A stretch of 64,000 nt of DNA. It comes from Mycobacterium kubicae. GTDB taxonomy: Bacteria; Actinomycetota; Actinomycetes; Mycobacteriales; Mycobacteriaceae. The position numbers were made by a program, and so were the translations under genes. Shown piece by piece: positions 28,592 to 37,207 of this stretch; the stretch's first letter is position 1, and each line of letters starts with the position of its first letter. The stretch lies in contig NZ_CP065047.1 of assembly GCF_015689175.1 (NCBI RefSeq), positions 1,922,001 through 1,986,000 on the forward strand. The letters run 5' to 3'. Under the pieces are notes generated by a model. The model made no database searches, was not told the DNA's origin, and worked only from the letters and a program-made list of their open reading frames with translations.

Positions 28592-29449
28592 ATGCCTGTT
28601 CGAACCGCGCTTTCCCCCGGCGTGCTCGCACCGACGCTGCCGGTGCCCAAGTGGATCGCGCGTCCGGAATACGTCGGCAAGCCGACCGCCAAGGAGGGCT
28701 CCGAGCCGTGGGTGCAAACCCCGGAGGTCATCGAACGCATGCGCGTGGCCTGCCGGATCGCCGCAGCCGCGCTGGCCGAGGCGGGCAAGGCTGTCGCGCC
28801 CGGTGTCAAGACCGACGAGCTGGACCGGATCGCGCACGAGTACATGATCGACAACGGCGCCTATCCGTCGACGCTGGGCTACAAGGGATTTCCCAAGTCC
28901 TGCTGCACGTCGCTCAACGAGGTCATCTGCCACGGCATCCCGGACTCGACGGTCATCGAAGACGGTGACATCGTCAACATCGACGTCACCGCGTACATCA
29001 ACGGCGTGCACGGCGACACCAATGCAACGTTTCTGGCCGGCGACGTCTCCGAGGAGCACCGGTTGCTCGTCGAACGCACCCACGAGGCCACCTTGCGCGC
29101 GATCAAGGCCGTCAAGCCCGGCCGCGCCCTGTCGGTCATCGGCCGGGTCATCGAGTCCTACGCAAACCGGTTCGGTTACAACGTGGTTCGCGATTTCACC
29201 GGCCACGGCATCGGCACCACTTTCCACAACGGACTGGTGGTCCTGCACTACGACCAGCCGGCGGTGGACACCATCATGCAGCCCGGCATGACCTTCACCA
29301 TCGAGCCGATGATCAACCTGGGCGCACTGGACTACGAGATCTGGGACGACGGCTGGACCGTGGTGACCAAGGACCGCAAGTGGACAGCCCAGTTCGAACA
29401 CACCTTGCTGGTCACCGAAACCGGCGCCGAAATCCTCACCCTGCCGTGA
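28592..29449 (+). CDS. mapB: Methionine aminopeptidase type I
   Basis: The product (285 aa, same as Rv2861c) removes N-terminal Met from nascent proteins. The N-terminal 40 residues carry the SH3-ligand-like extension typical of mycobacterial MapB ([17 protein letters not shown]). Metal ligands occur in [16 protein letters not shown] (two Asp), [11 protein letters not shown] (His), TFTIEPM (Glu) and [10 protein letters not shown] (Glu). A TAAGCT -10 element at 28579-28584, seven bases before ATG 28592, fits a leaderless or nearly leaderless transcript. Confidence 0.95.
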   Translation: MPVRTALSPGVLAPTLPVPKWIARPEYVGKPTAKEGSEPWVQTPEVIERMRVACRIAAAALAEAGKAVAPGVKTDELDRIAHEYMIDNGAYPSTLGYKGFPKSCCTSLNEVICHGIPDSTVIEDGDIVNIDVTAYINGVHGDTNATFLAGDVSEEHRLLVERTHEATLRAIKAVKPGRALSVIGRVIESYANRFGYNVVRDFTGHGIGTTFHNGLVVLHYDQPAVDTIMQPGMTFTIEPMINLGALDYEIWDDGWTVVTKDRKWTAQFEHTLLVTETGAEILTLP

Positions 29450-29460
29450 CGGATCTTGCG

Positions 29461-29518
29461 CGAGCAGACAGAGAATCGCATGGATTCGGCATGCTCAATG
29501 CGATTCTGCGTCTGCTCG
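29461..29518. repeat. Hairpin element between mapB and cobQ
   Basis: Arms of 21 bases, 29461-29481 and 29498-29518, pair with two mismatches around a 16-base loop; the core is CGAGCAGAC...AGAATCGCAT. It is likely a terminator for mapB or a short interspersed repeat. I remember similar GAGCAGACGC-type sequences between genes in other mycobacteria. Confidence 0.65.
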
Positions 29519-29528
29519 TCGTAGCGGG

Positions 29529-31028
29529 GTGAGCGGGGCACTGCTGGTCGCCGGCACCAGTTCGGACGCCGGGAAGTCGATGGTGGTAGCGGGCCTGTGT
29601 CGGCTGTTGGCCCGCAACGGGATCCGGGTCGCCCCGTTCAAAGCGCAGAACATGTCGAACAATTCGGCGGTCACCGTCGAAGGTGGCGAGATCGGGCGGG
29701 CCCAAGCGATTCAGGCCCGCGCGGCCGGTCTGGAACCCAGCGTGCGGTTCAACCCCGTCCTGTTGAAGCCGGGCAGCGACCGCACGTCCCAACTGGTCAT
29801 CCGGGGGCAGGTCGCCGACTCGGTGACCGCCACGGGCTACTTCACCCACCGGGAGCGGCTGGCCCGCATTGTGTTCGACGAATTGTCCAGCTTGCGTGCG
29901 GAATTCGACGTCGTCATCTGCGAGGGCGCCGGCTCACCCGCCGAGATCAATCTGCGCGCCACCGATCTGGCCAACATGGGCTTGGCCAGGGCCGCCAACC
30001 TGCCGGTGGTAGTGGTCGGTGACATCGATCGCGGCGGGCTGCTGGCCCACCTGTTCGGGACCGTGGCGGTCCTCGAACCCGAGGACCAGGCGCTGATCGC
30101 AGGATTCATCGTCAACAAATTCCGCGGCGACCCCGCGCTGCTGGAACCTGGCCTGCGTCAACTGTTTACGCTGACCGGCCGCCCCACCTACGGGGTGGTG
30201 CCCTATGCGGACCAGATGTGGCTGGACGCCGAGGATTCGCTGTCGGTCGTCGCGCACCGCGTCGTCGGCACACCCGCCGAACCCAAGGGGACACAGTGGT
30301 TGCGGGTGGCCGCTGTCCGGTTGCCGCGCATCTCCAACTCCACCGATGTCGAGGCGCTGGCCTGCGAACCCGGCGTGCTGGTGCGCTGGATCACCGACCC
30401 CGCCGACCTGGCGGACGCGGATCTCATCGTCATTCCGGGCAGCAAGGCCACGGTGGCCGACCTGGCCTGGCTGCGCGAGCGGGGCCTGGCCGGCGGAATC
30501 GTCGAACATGCCCGTGCCGGCAAGCCGCTACTGGGCATCTGCGGCGGTTTCCAGATGTTGTGCCGCGCCATCGAGGACACGGTGGAAACCCGGACCGGCG
30601 CGGTCGCGGGCCTGGGACTGCTGGACGCCGACATCGTGTTCTGCGCCGACAAGGTGCTGCGCCGCTGGGCACAACCCTTGCGTGGCTACGAGATTCATCA
30701 CGGGCGGGTCGTCCGGTGCGGGGAGCAGAGTTGGTTCGACGCCCACGGTGACCCGCAGGGCGTGGTGCGCGGCGCGGTCTACGGTACGCACTGGCACGGC
30801 CTGCTCGACAACGACGACTTCCGTCGGGCATGGCTGGCCCAAGTCGCCCAGGCCGCCGGTCGGGCCGGCTTCGTCGCGGCCGGGGACACCGACGTCGCCG
30901 CGCGCCGGGATGCGCAATTGGATCTGATGGCCGACCTGCTCACGGCGCACCTGGACACCGCGGCCATCGACGAGCTGCTCGCCGGGCCGCCGCCGCCTCG
31001 GCCCCATCTGGTCACCGCGCTGGCGTGA
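29529..31028 (+). CDS. cobQ: Cobyric acid synthase
   Basis: The product (499 aa) amidates the b, d, e and g side chains of adenosylcobyrinic a,c-diamide with glutamine. The N-terminal ATPase-like domain begins [27 protein letters not shown] and has [14 protein letters not shown]. The C-terminal glutaminase domain has the Cys in [18 protein letters not shown] and the His in [11 protein letters not shown]. It starts at GTG 29529. In M. tuberculosis cobQ1 is at Rv0255c, so a cobQ next to mapB is a difference in gene order. It complements cobO, cobB and cysG located 17 kb on. Confidence 0.94.
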   Translation: MSGALLVAGTSSDAGKSMVVAGLCRLLARNGIRVAPFKAQNMSNNSAVTVEGGEIGRAQAIQARAAGLEPSVRFNPVLLKPGSDRTSQLVIRGQVADSVTATGYFTHRERLARIVFDELSSLRAEFDVVICEGAGSPAEINLRATDLANMGLARAANLPVVVVGDIDRGGLLAHLFGTVAVLEPEDQALIAGFIVNKFRGDPALLEPGLRQLFTLTGRPTYGVVPYADQMWLDAEDSLSVVAHRVVGTPAEPKGTQWLRVAAVRLPRISNSTDVEALACEPGVLVRWITDPADLADADLIVIPGSKATVADLAWLRERGLAGGIVEHARAGKPLLGICGGFQMLCRAIEDTVETRTGAVAGLGLLDADIVFCADKVLRRWAQPLRGYEIHHGRVVRCGEQSWFDAHGDPQGVVRGAVYGTHWHGLLDNDDFRRAWLAQVAQAAGRAGFVAAGDTDVAARRDAQLDLMADLLTAHLDTAAIDELLAGPPPPRPHLVTALA

Positions 31029-31092
31029 CCGGGCCTGAGAGAACGCTTGGAGGGGGGCGCGCTAGCAGGCAAAATGCTGTAACTTGCGGGAA

Positions 31093-31656
31093 GTGCCCAC
31101 GATGATGACCACGCTTGACGGATTCCCTGTTCCAGTGGCGGTGAGCGGCCCGGAAACCGGCGTCGTCGTGGTTGTGCTCGCCGCCGAGCAACGCGCGCCC
31201 GCCGCCTATGACGCGGTGTGCGACCGCCTGCACACGGCGTCCTTCCGGACCATCGTGATCGGGTTCGACCCACGGCTGACCGCCAAATCGGTGATCGGCA
31301 TCCTGGACGCGCTGGGCGTCAGTTGGGCGGTGTTGGTGGGAGATCGCGCCGGCGCCGAACTCGCTTGGGACCTCGCGGCCACCAGGCTGGGCAGGTTCGT
31401 CGGGCTGGTCGCTATCGACCGCGGGCACCCGCAGGTGGGTGACGGCAGCCGACCCGCACGCGACGGCCAATGCCCGCCGGTGGAGGTCGCCACCACCGTG
31501 CTGGTCAGTTCGCCGATCACCCGGGAAGCCGCGCGCGCAAGCCAGCGGTTCGTCTACGCCGACTACCGGGTGGTAGACCTGCTGGGCCGGCGCAGCGCGC
31601 AGGAGTCGACGGCGCAGCTGGCGACCGAGATCGTGCTGCGCGCCAGCGCCTGGTAG
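31093..31656 (+). CDS. Degenerate alpha/beta hydrolase-like protein
   Basis: The product (187 aa) looks like a short alpha/beta hydrolase: a VVVVVLAAEQR strand near residue 25, then FRTIVIGFDPRLTAKSVIGILDALGVSWAVLVGDRAGAELAWDLA. The nucleophile elbow, normally G-x-S-x-G, reads GDRAG, with Arg in the Ser position, and the lid and C-terminal His motif are not evident. So it may be non-catalytic. GTG 31093 lies eight bases after a TAACTT element (31080-31085), the spacing of a leaderless mRNA; TTG 31084 and ATG 31102 are alternatives. The next gene is glnA4. Family call is moderate. Confidence 0.6.
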   Translation: MPTMMTTLDGFPVPVAVSGPETGVVVVVLAAEQRAPAAYDAVCDRLHTASFRTIVIGFDPRLTAKSVIGILDALGVSWAVLVGDRAGAELAWDLAATRLGRFVGLVAIDRGHPQVGDGSRPARDGQCPPVEVATTVLVSSPITREAARASQRFVYADYRVVDLLGRRSAQESTAQLATEIVLRASAW

Positions 31657-31716
31657 ACGCCCTCCTGCTGTCGCTGAACCCGTCACCGGCGACGCATCGA
31701 TGGTTGACTGGTTTTC

Positions 31717-33075
31717 ATGAGCGGGCTGGCACTGGCTGACTTGGAGCGCCTGGTGGCGGCCGGTGACGTCGACACCGTGATCGTGGCATTCACCGACATG
31801 CAGGGCCGGTTGGCCGGCAAGCGGGTGGCGGGCGGGTTCTTCGTCGACGAGGTCGCCGCCGGCGGCGCCGACTGCTGCAACTACCTGCTGGCCGTCGACG
31901 TCGATATGAATACGGTGCCCGGATACGCGATGTCGAGCTGGGACACCGGCTACGGCGACATGGTGATGGTGCCCGACCTGTCCACGCTGCGCCTGGTGCC
32001 GTGGCTGCCGGGCACGGCGCTGGTGATCGCCGACCTCACCTGGACCGACGGACGCCCGGTGGTCGCCTCCCCGCGCAGCATTCTGCGCCGCCAGCTGGAC
32101 CGACTCGCCGCGCGTGGCCTGTCCGCCGATGTCGCCACCGAGCTGGAATTCATGGTGTTCGACGAGCCGTACCGGCAGGCGTGGGCCAGCGGCTACCGGG
32201 GGCTCACCCCGGCCAGCGACTACAACATCGACTACGCGATGTTGGCGTCGTCTCGGATGGAGCCGCTGCTGCGCGATATCCGGCTGGGCATGCAGGGGGC
32301 GGGGCTGCGGCCCGAGACGGTCAAGGGGGAGTGCAACCGCGGCCAGCAGGAGATCGGGTTCCGATACGACGAGGCGCTGGTCACCTGCGACAACCACGCC
32401 GTCTACAAGAACGGCGCCAAGGAGATCGCCGACCAGCACGGCAAGAGCCTGACCTTCATGGCGAAATACGATGAGCGGGAAGGCAATAGCTGCCATATTC
32501 ATCTTTCGCTGCGGGACGCCGACGGCACCGCGGTGTTCGCCGACGATAGCCGACCCCACGGAATGTCAGACACGTTGCGCGGCTTCATCGCCGGCCTGTT
32601 GGCCACGATGCGCGATCTGACCCTGTTCTATGCGCCGAACATCAACTCCTACAAGCGCTTTGCCGACGGCAGTTTCGCTCCCACCGCACTGGCCTGGGGC
32701 CTGGACAACCGCACCTGCGCACTGCGCGTCGTCGGGCACGGGCGCAACCTGCGCGTCGAATGCCGGGTAGCCGGCGGTGATGTCAACCAGTACCTCGCGG
32801 TGGCGGCGATGATCGCCGGGGGGCTGTACGGTGTCGAGCGAGGGCTGCAACCACCCGAGCCGAGTGCCGGGAACGCCTACCAAACGGCGGGCCTGCAGCG
32901 GCTGCCCGCCACGCTGGCCGACGCCGCCGCGGCGTTCCAGGCCTCGGGGGTGGCGTCCGAGGCCTTCGGCGACGATGTTGTCGCGCACTACCTCAACTAC
33001 GCCCGCGTGGAAGTGGCGGCGTTCAACGCGGCGGTCACCGATTGGGAGAGGATGCGTGGGTTTGAACGACTCTGA
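31717..33075 (+). CDS. glnA4: Glutamine synthetase-like gamma-glutamyl ligase
   Basis: The product (452 aa) is a member of the glutamine synthetase fold that includes GlnA4 of M. tuberculosis and gamma-glutamylpolyamine synthetases. The N-terminal beta-grasp holds FTDMQGRLAGKRV; the catalytic domain has ELEFMVFDEPY, KGECNRGQQEIGFRY, HGKSLTFMAKYDEREGNSCHIHLSL and YAPNINSYKRFADGSFAPTALAWGLDNR. The glutamate-site ligands Glu, His and Arg are present. The gene neighbours (hydrolase, aldehyde dehydrogenase, SDR) suggest it glutamylates an amine rather than making glutamine. Its end overlaps the next gene by 20 bases. Confidence 0.92.
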   Translation: MSGLALADLERLVAAGDVDTVIVAFTDMQGRLAGKRVAGGFFVDEVAAGGADCCNYLLAVDVDMNTVPGYAMSSWDTGYGDMVMVPDLSTLRLVPWLPGTALVIADLTWTDGRPVVASPRSILRRQLDRLAARGLSADVATELEFMVFDEPYRQAWASGYRGLTPASDYNIDYAMLASSRMEPLLRDIRLGMQGAGLRPETVKGECNRGQQEIGFRYDEALVTCDNHAVYKNGAKEIADQHGKSLTFMAKYDEREGNSCHIHLSLRDADGTAVFADDSRPHGMSDTLRGFIAGLLATMRDLTLFYAPNINSYKRFADGSFAPTALAWGLDNRTCALRVVGHGRNLRVECRVAGGDVNQYLAVAAMIAGGLYGVERGLQPPEPSAGNAYQTAGLQRLPATLADAAAAFQASGVASEAFGDDVVAHYLNYARVEVAAFNAAVTDWERMRGFERL

Positions 33076-33796
33076 ATCCGCGAGTCGGCCGGTGGTGGGT
33101 CTGACCGCCTACCTCGAGCAGGTGCGGACCGGGATCTGGGACATCCCCGCGAGTTACCTGCCCGCCGACTACTTCGAGGGCGTCGTCATGGCCGGCGGCA
33201 TCGCGGTGCTGTTGCCGCCGCAGCCGGCCGATCCGCAGGTCGTCGCCCGCACCCTGGACAGCTTGGACGCGCTGATCATCACCGGCGGTTATGACGTCGA
33301 CCCGGCCACCTACGGCCAGCAGCCGCACCCGACCACCGACCAGCCCCGACCCGACCGCGACGCCTGGGAGTTCGCGCTGCTGGGCGCGGCGCTGGACCGG
33401 GGGCTGCCGGTGCTGGGCATTTGCCGCGGAGTGCAGGTGCTCAACGTGGCATTCGGCGGCACGTTGCATCAGCACCTGCCAGAAGTGCTGGGCCACAACG
33501 GGCATCGAGCCGGCAACGGGGTGTTCACCAGGTTGCCGGTGCGGACCGTGCCCGGCACCCGATTGGCGGCGCTGATCGGGGAATCCGCCGACGCGCCGTG
33601 CTATCACCATCAAGCTATCGACAAGGTGGGGGAGGGCTTGGTGGTCAGCGCCACCGACACCGACGGCGTGGTCGAGGCGCTGGAAGTGCCGGGCGAGGGA
33701 TTTGCGCTTGCGGTGCAATGGCATCCGGAGAAATCGCTGGACGACCTGCGGCTGTTCACCGCTCTGGTGAACGCCGCCCGAGCCTACGTCGGCTGA
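33056..33796 (+). CDS. Class I glutamine amidotransferase-fold gamma-glutamyl hydrolase (PuuD-like, peptidase C26)
   Basis: The product (246 aa) resembles gamma-glutamyl-GABA hydrolase PuuD. The nucleophile is in GLPVLGICRGVQVLNVAFGGTLHQHL and the catalytic His-x-Glu in AVQWHPEKSLDDLRLF; the start block is RPVVGLTAYLEQV. GTG 33056 lies inside glnA4, so translation is coupled; TTG 33062 is a possible alternative. It is the homologue of Rv2859c but with a shorter N-terminus and C-terminus. It would release the free amine or acid after oxidation of a gamma-glutamylated intermediate. Confidence 0.9.
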   Translation: MGLNDSESASRPVVGLTAYLEQVRTGIWDIPASYLPADYFEGVVMAGGIAVLLPPQPADPQVVARTLDSLDALIITGGYDVDPATYGQQPHPTTDQPRPDRDAWEFALLGAALDRGLPVLGICRGVQVLNVAFGGTLHQHLPEVLGHNGHRAGNGVFTRLPVRTVPGTRLAALIGESADAPCYHHQAIDKVGEGLVVSATDTDGVVEALEVPGEGFALAVQWHPEKSLDDLRLFTALVNAARAYVG

Positions 33797-33798
33797 TC

Positions 33799-35163
33799 AT
33801 GGCCGCCATCGAGGTGATCAACCCCGCGACCGAGCAGGTTTTGCGCTCGGTCGAGCACACCGACGCCGCGCGCGTCGACGACGCGGTGCGCCGCGCTCAG
33901 GCCGCGCAACGTCGGTGGGCCCGGTTGGCGCCCGCCGATCGGGCCGGCGCGCTGCGCGCATTCGCCGCTGCGGTCGACGCCCACATCGACGAACTCGCCG
34001 CGCTGGAAGTGGCCAACTCCGGTCATCCGATCGCCTCGGCGCAGTGGGAGGCCGGCAACGTCCGCGATGTCCTGCAATACTATGCGGCGAGCCCCGAACG
34101 GTTGAGCGGCAAGCAGATTCCGGTCGCCGGCGGTATCGACGTCACCTTCAACGAACCGATGGGTGTGGTCGGGGTGATCACCCCGTGGAACTTCCCGATG
34201 GTGATCGCGTCCTGGGGCATCGCCCCGGCGCTGGCCGCCGGGAACGCGGTCCTGGTCAAACCCGCGGAATGGACGCCGCTGACCACCATGCGCCTGGGTG
34301 AGCTGGCGGTCGAGTCGGGGCTGGACGAAGACCTGCTGCAGGTGCTGCCGGGCCAGGGCCCGGTGGTGGGCGAGCGGTTGGTGTCTCACCCCGGCGTGCG
34401 CAAGATCGTGTTCACCGGCTCCACGGCGGTCGGGAAGAAAGTGATGACCGGGGCGGCGGCGCACGTCAAGCGGGTGACGCTGGAATTGGGTGGCAAGAGC
34501 GCCAATATCGTGTTCGCCGACTGCGACTTGGAGCGGGCGGCGGCCACCGCGCCCGCCGGCGTTTTCGACAACGCCGGTCAGGACTGTTGCGCGCGCAGCC
34601 GAATACTGGTGCAGCGCAACGTGTATGACCGGTTCATGGAACTGCTGGAGCCGGCCGTCAAGGGCGTGGTGGTGGGTGACCCGTCCTCCCGTGACACCGA
34701 GATGGGCCCGTTGGTGTCGGCCGCGCACCGCGCCAAGGTGGCCTCCTACGTACCCGACGACGCTCCCGTCGCGTTCCGCGGCACCGCTCCCGCCGGACCC
34801 GGCTACTGGTTTGCGCCAACGGTTCTCACCCCGCAGCGCACCGACCGCAGCGTGACCGAAGAGATCTTCGGTCCGGTGGTCACCGTGCTGGCCTTCGACG
34901 ACGAGCACGACGCCATCGCCTTGGCCAACGACACCGCGTACGGCTTATCCGGATCGATCTGGACCGACGACCTGTCCCGTGCGCTGCGCGTCTCCCGCGC
35001 GGTCGAAGCCGGGAACCTGTCGGTCAACTCGCATTCGTCGGTGCGCTACCACACCCCGTTCGGCGGTTTCAAGCAGTCCGGCCTGGGCCGCGAACTGGGC
35101 CCGGACGCGCCGCTGCACTTCACCGAAACCAAGAACGTGTTCATCGCCATCAAGGAGGCCTAG
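33799..35163 (+). CDS. aldC: NAD(P)-dependent aldehyde dehydrogenase
   Basis: The product (454 aa) is an ALDH-superfamily enzyme matching AldC (Rv2858c). Motifs: VGVITPWNFPMVI, GNAVLVKPAEWTPLTT, VFTGSTAVGKKVM, LELGGKSANIV with the general base Glu229, and NAGQDCCARSR with the nucleophile Cys263, and EEIFGPVVTV. ATG 33799 is two bases after the hydrolase stop. In a Puu-like path it would oxidise gamma-glutamyl-aminoaldehyde to the acid. The substrate is inferred from context. Confidence 0.93.
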   Translation: MAAIEVINPATEQVLRSVEHTDAARVDDAVRRAQAAQRRWARLAPADRAGALRAFAAAVDAHIDELAALEVANSGHPIASAQWEAGNVRDVLQYYAASPERLSGKQIPVAGGIDVTFNEPMGVVGVITPWNFPMVIASWGIAPALAAGNAVLVKPAEWTPLTTMRLGELAVESGLDEDLLQVLPGQGPVVGERLVSHPGVRKIVFTGSTAVGKKVMTGAAAHVKRVTLELGGKSANIVFADCDLERAAATAPAGVFDNAGQDCCARSRILVQRNVYDRFMELLEPAVKGVVVGDPSSRDTEMGPLVSAAHRAKVASYVPDDAPVAFRGTAPAGPGYWFAPTVLTPQRTDRSVTEEIFGPVVTVLAFDDEHDAIALANDTAYGLSGSIWTDDLSRALRVSRAVEAGNLSVNSHSSVRYHTPFGGFKQSGLGRELGPDAPLHFTETKNVFIAIKEA

Positions 35164-35940
35164 GTGGTCGATCTCACCCGACGGCTGGCGGACCGGGTCG
35201 CGGTCATCACCGGCGGCGGCAGCGGCATCGGGCTGGCCGCGGGGCGACGGATGCGCGCTGAAGGCGCCACAGTAGTCGTCGCTGATATTGATGCGCAGGC
35301 GGGTGAGGCGGCCGCCGACGAGTTGGCCGGATTGTTCGTGCCCGTGGATGTTTCCGACCAGGACGCCGTCGACGGGCTGTTCGACACCGTGGCGCAGACC
35401 TACGGATCGGTCGACATCGCCTTCAACAATGCCGGCATCTCGCCGCCGGACGACGACCTGATCGAACACACCGAACTTCCCGCCTGGCAACGGGTTCAAG
35501 ACGTCAACCTGAAGTCGGTCTATCTGTGCTGCCGCGCGGCACTGCGGCACATGGTGCCCGCGGGCAAGGGCTCGATCATCAACACCGCGTCCTTCGTCGC
35601 GGTGCTGGGTTCGGCGACCTCGCAGATCTCCTACACCGCCTCCAAAGGCGGGGTGCTGGCCATGTCCCGCGAATTGGGTGTGCAGTTCGCCCGGCAAGGC
35701 ATCCGGGTCAATGCGCTGTGCCCCGGACCGGTCAATACTCCACTGCTGCAAGAGCTTTTCGCCAAGGATCCCGAGCGGGCCGCCCGCCGTCTGGTGCACG
35801 TGCCGCTGGGCCGATTCGCCGAGCCTGACGAAATCGCCGCTGCGGTTGCATTTTTGGCCAGCGATGACGCGTCGTTCATCACCGCGTCGACGTTCCTGGT
35901 CGACGGCGGCATCAGCAACGCCTACGTGACCCCACTCTGA
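35164..35940 (+). CDS. Short-chain dehydrogenase/reductase
   Basis: The product (258 aa) is a classical SDR (Rv2857c type). The cofactor loop is AVITGGGSGIGLAAGRRM near residue 12, with VVVADID after strand two, NNAGIS, the catalytic Ser in the IINTASFVAVLGS segment and Tyr-x3-Lys in SYTASKGG, and the C-terminal SFITASTFLVDGGISNAY. GTG 35164 directly abuts the aldC stop (no gap), so it is the last gene of the glnA4 operon. Its end overlaps the convergent PPE gene by 19 bases. The substrate is unknown. Confidence 0.92.
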   Translation: MVDLTRRLADRVAVITGGGSGIGLAAGRRMRAEGATVVVADIDAQAGEAAADELAGLFVPVDVSDQDAVDGLFDTVAQTYGSVDIAFNNAGISPPDDDLIEHTELPAWQRVQDVNLKSVYLCCRAALRHMVPAGKGSIINTASFVAVLGSATSQISYTASKGGVLAMSRELGVQFARQGIRVNALCPGPVNTPLLQELFAKDPERAARRLVHVPLGRFAEPDEIAAAVAFLASDDASFITASTFLVDGGISNAYVTPL

Positions 35941-36914
35941 CCGGCCCGCACGGCATGAGGGCCGCAGAGGCGGATCGCCATGGGCGCGGCAAGGGTCGCC
36001 GGCGGGTGGGCGGCTGGCCACGCCGGTGGGACCGACAGCGCTCCGACCGACATGCCGCAGCCCAGACGCACGCGAACTCCCGCGCCGGCCGGCCGATTCT
36101 TGGCGGGTAGCAGCGTGCGCAGCGCGGCCCCTCGGTTCAGCAGATTCAGCTGGTTGATCGCCAGGTCGCTCGGGGCCGAGAGCGAGGCCAACTTCGACAG
36201 CGCCGCCGTCACCGGCGCCAGGGCCCACTCCAGCGTCGTCAGCGGTGAGGCGCACAGCGCGTGCAGCACTTCAGGAATGGCGGCGATCACCGAGTTGCCC
36301 CGGACGATCACCTCCGAGGCGACCGACGACGCTTGCGCGACGGCGATGGCGTTGTAGGGCGGCGCGGCGAATGGTCGCACCGCCGCGGCGGCGGCCGATG
36401 CACCGGCATAGGCATACATCGCATCGGCGTCTTGGCCCCACATTTCGTCGTATTCGGCGTCGGCGGCCGCGATCGCCGCGCTGGTGTGGCCCCACCAGTT
36501 CATGGCGGCCAGCGAACCCCGCAGCGTCCGGTTGGCCTCGATGGCGCGCGGGTGCACCACCGCGGCATACGCCGACTCATAGGCGTTCACGGCTGCCCTG
36601 GCCTGAGTGGCGGTCTGCGCCGCTTGCGCGGCGGTGCTCTGCAGCCACATCAAGTAGGGTGCCGCGGCTTGCCTCATCGCGATCGCCGCCGTGCCCTCCC
36701 AGCCGCCGGGCAGGCCGGCAATGCCCGACCGGCAAGTGCGCAGCAGTTCGCCCTGCTGCTCGGCCAACCGGTCCCAGGCCGCGGCAGCGGCCGCCATGGG
36801 TGTCGAGCCGGGACCGGCATAGATGCGGCCGGAGTTCACTTCCGGCGGCAACGAGCCGAAATCCGTTGACTGGCAACAAATCAGCTCGCTGACGGTTCGA
36901 GATGTGGTCAACAA
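35922..36914 (-). CDS. PPE-family protein (SVP subgroup), start codon unclear
   Basis: The PPE domain reads DFGSLPPEVNSGRIYAGPGSTPMAAAAAAWDRLA, with WWGHTSAAIAAADAEYDEMWGQDADAMYAYAGASAAAAAVRPFAAPP further on, and ends with GALSVPPAWPAAHP, the SVP motif. The usual start MDFG is TDFG here: an ACG codon (36866-36864) stands where ATG is expected. The nearest usable starts in frame are TTG 36914 or 36911 with GGGAGA upstream; I list 36914 (330 aa). The frame stays open to an ATG at 37043 but that part looks non-coding. No PE gene lies beside it. It may be a decaying copy. Confidence 0.7.
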   Translation of the reverse strand: MLTTSRTVSELICCQSTDFGSLPPEVNSGRIYAGPGSTPMAAAAAAWDRLAEQQGELLRTCRSGIAGLPGGWEGTAAIAMRQAAAPYLMWLQSTAAQAAQTATQARAAVNAYESAYAAVVHPRAIEANRTLRGSLAAMNWWGHTSAAIAAADAEYDEMWGQDADAMYAYAGASAAAAAVRPFAAPPYNAIAVAQASSVASEVIVRGNSVIAAIPEVLHALCASPLTTLEWALAPVTAALSKLASLSAPSDLAINQLNLLNRGAALRTLLPAKNRPAGAGVRVRLGCGMSVGALSVPPAWPAAHPPATLAAPMAIRLCGPHAVRAGQSGVT

Positions 36915-37207
36915 CGTGTCTCCCGAAGACGAAATCGGGCTACACGCCGTTGCGTCAACGTCGTCGGTCTGGCGTAATCGGCCGGGGGCGAACCGGATCG
37001 GGTCCCGGCAACGCAGCGATGACGACGAATGGCTGATTGCCATCGCCGACGCGTACCCGGGCCACGAACGTTCACAGTGGCTCGACTGTACCGCCGAAAA
37101 CTGCCTTACCCCGGATGCTGAGCTGTGAAAACGGTGGGAGGAAAGCCCATTTCAGCTGTCAGGGCGCCCCCACGGCCGTTCGGTCGGCGGGCCGGGTTCC
37201 CGGCGAG

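Noticed and set aside
29450..31092. Cobalamin riboswitch near cobQ or cobO
   Set aside because: I looked for the B12-box (GCCACTG-like) and a long structured leader upstream of cobQ, cobO and nicT and found neither; the gaps are 21-140 bases.
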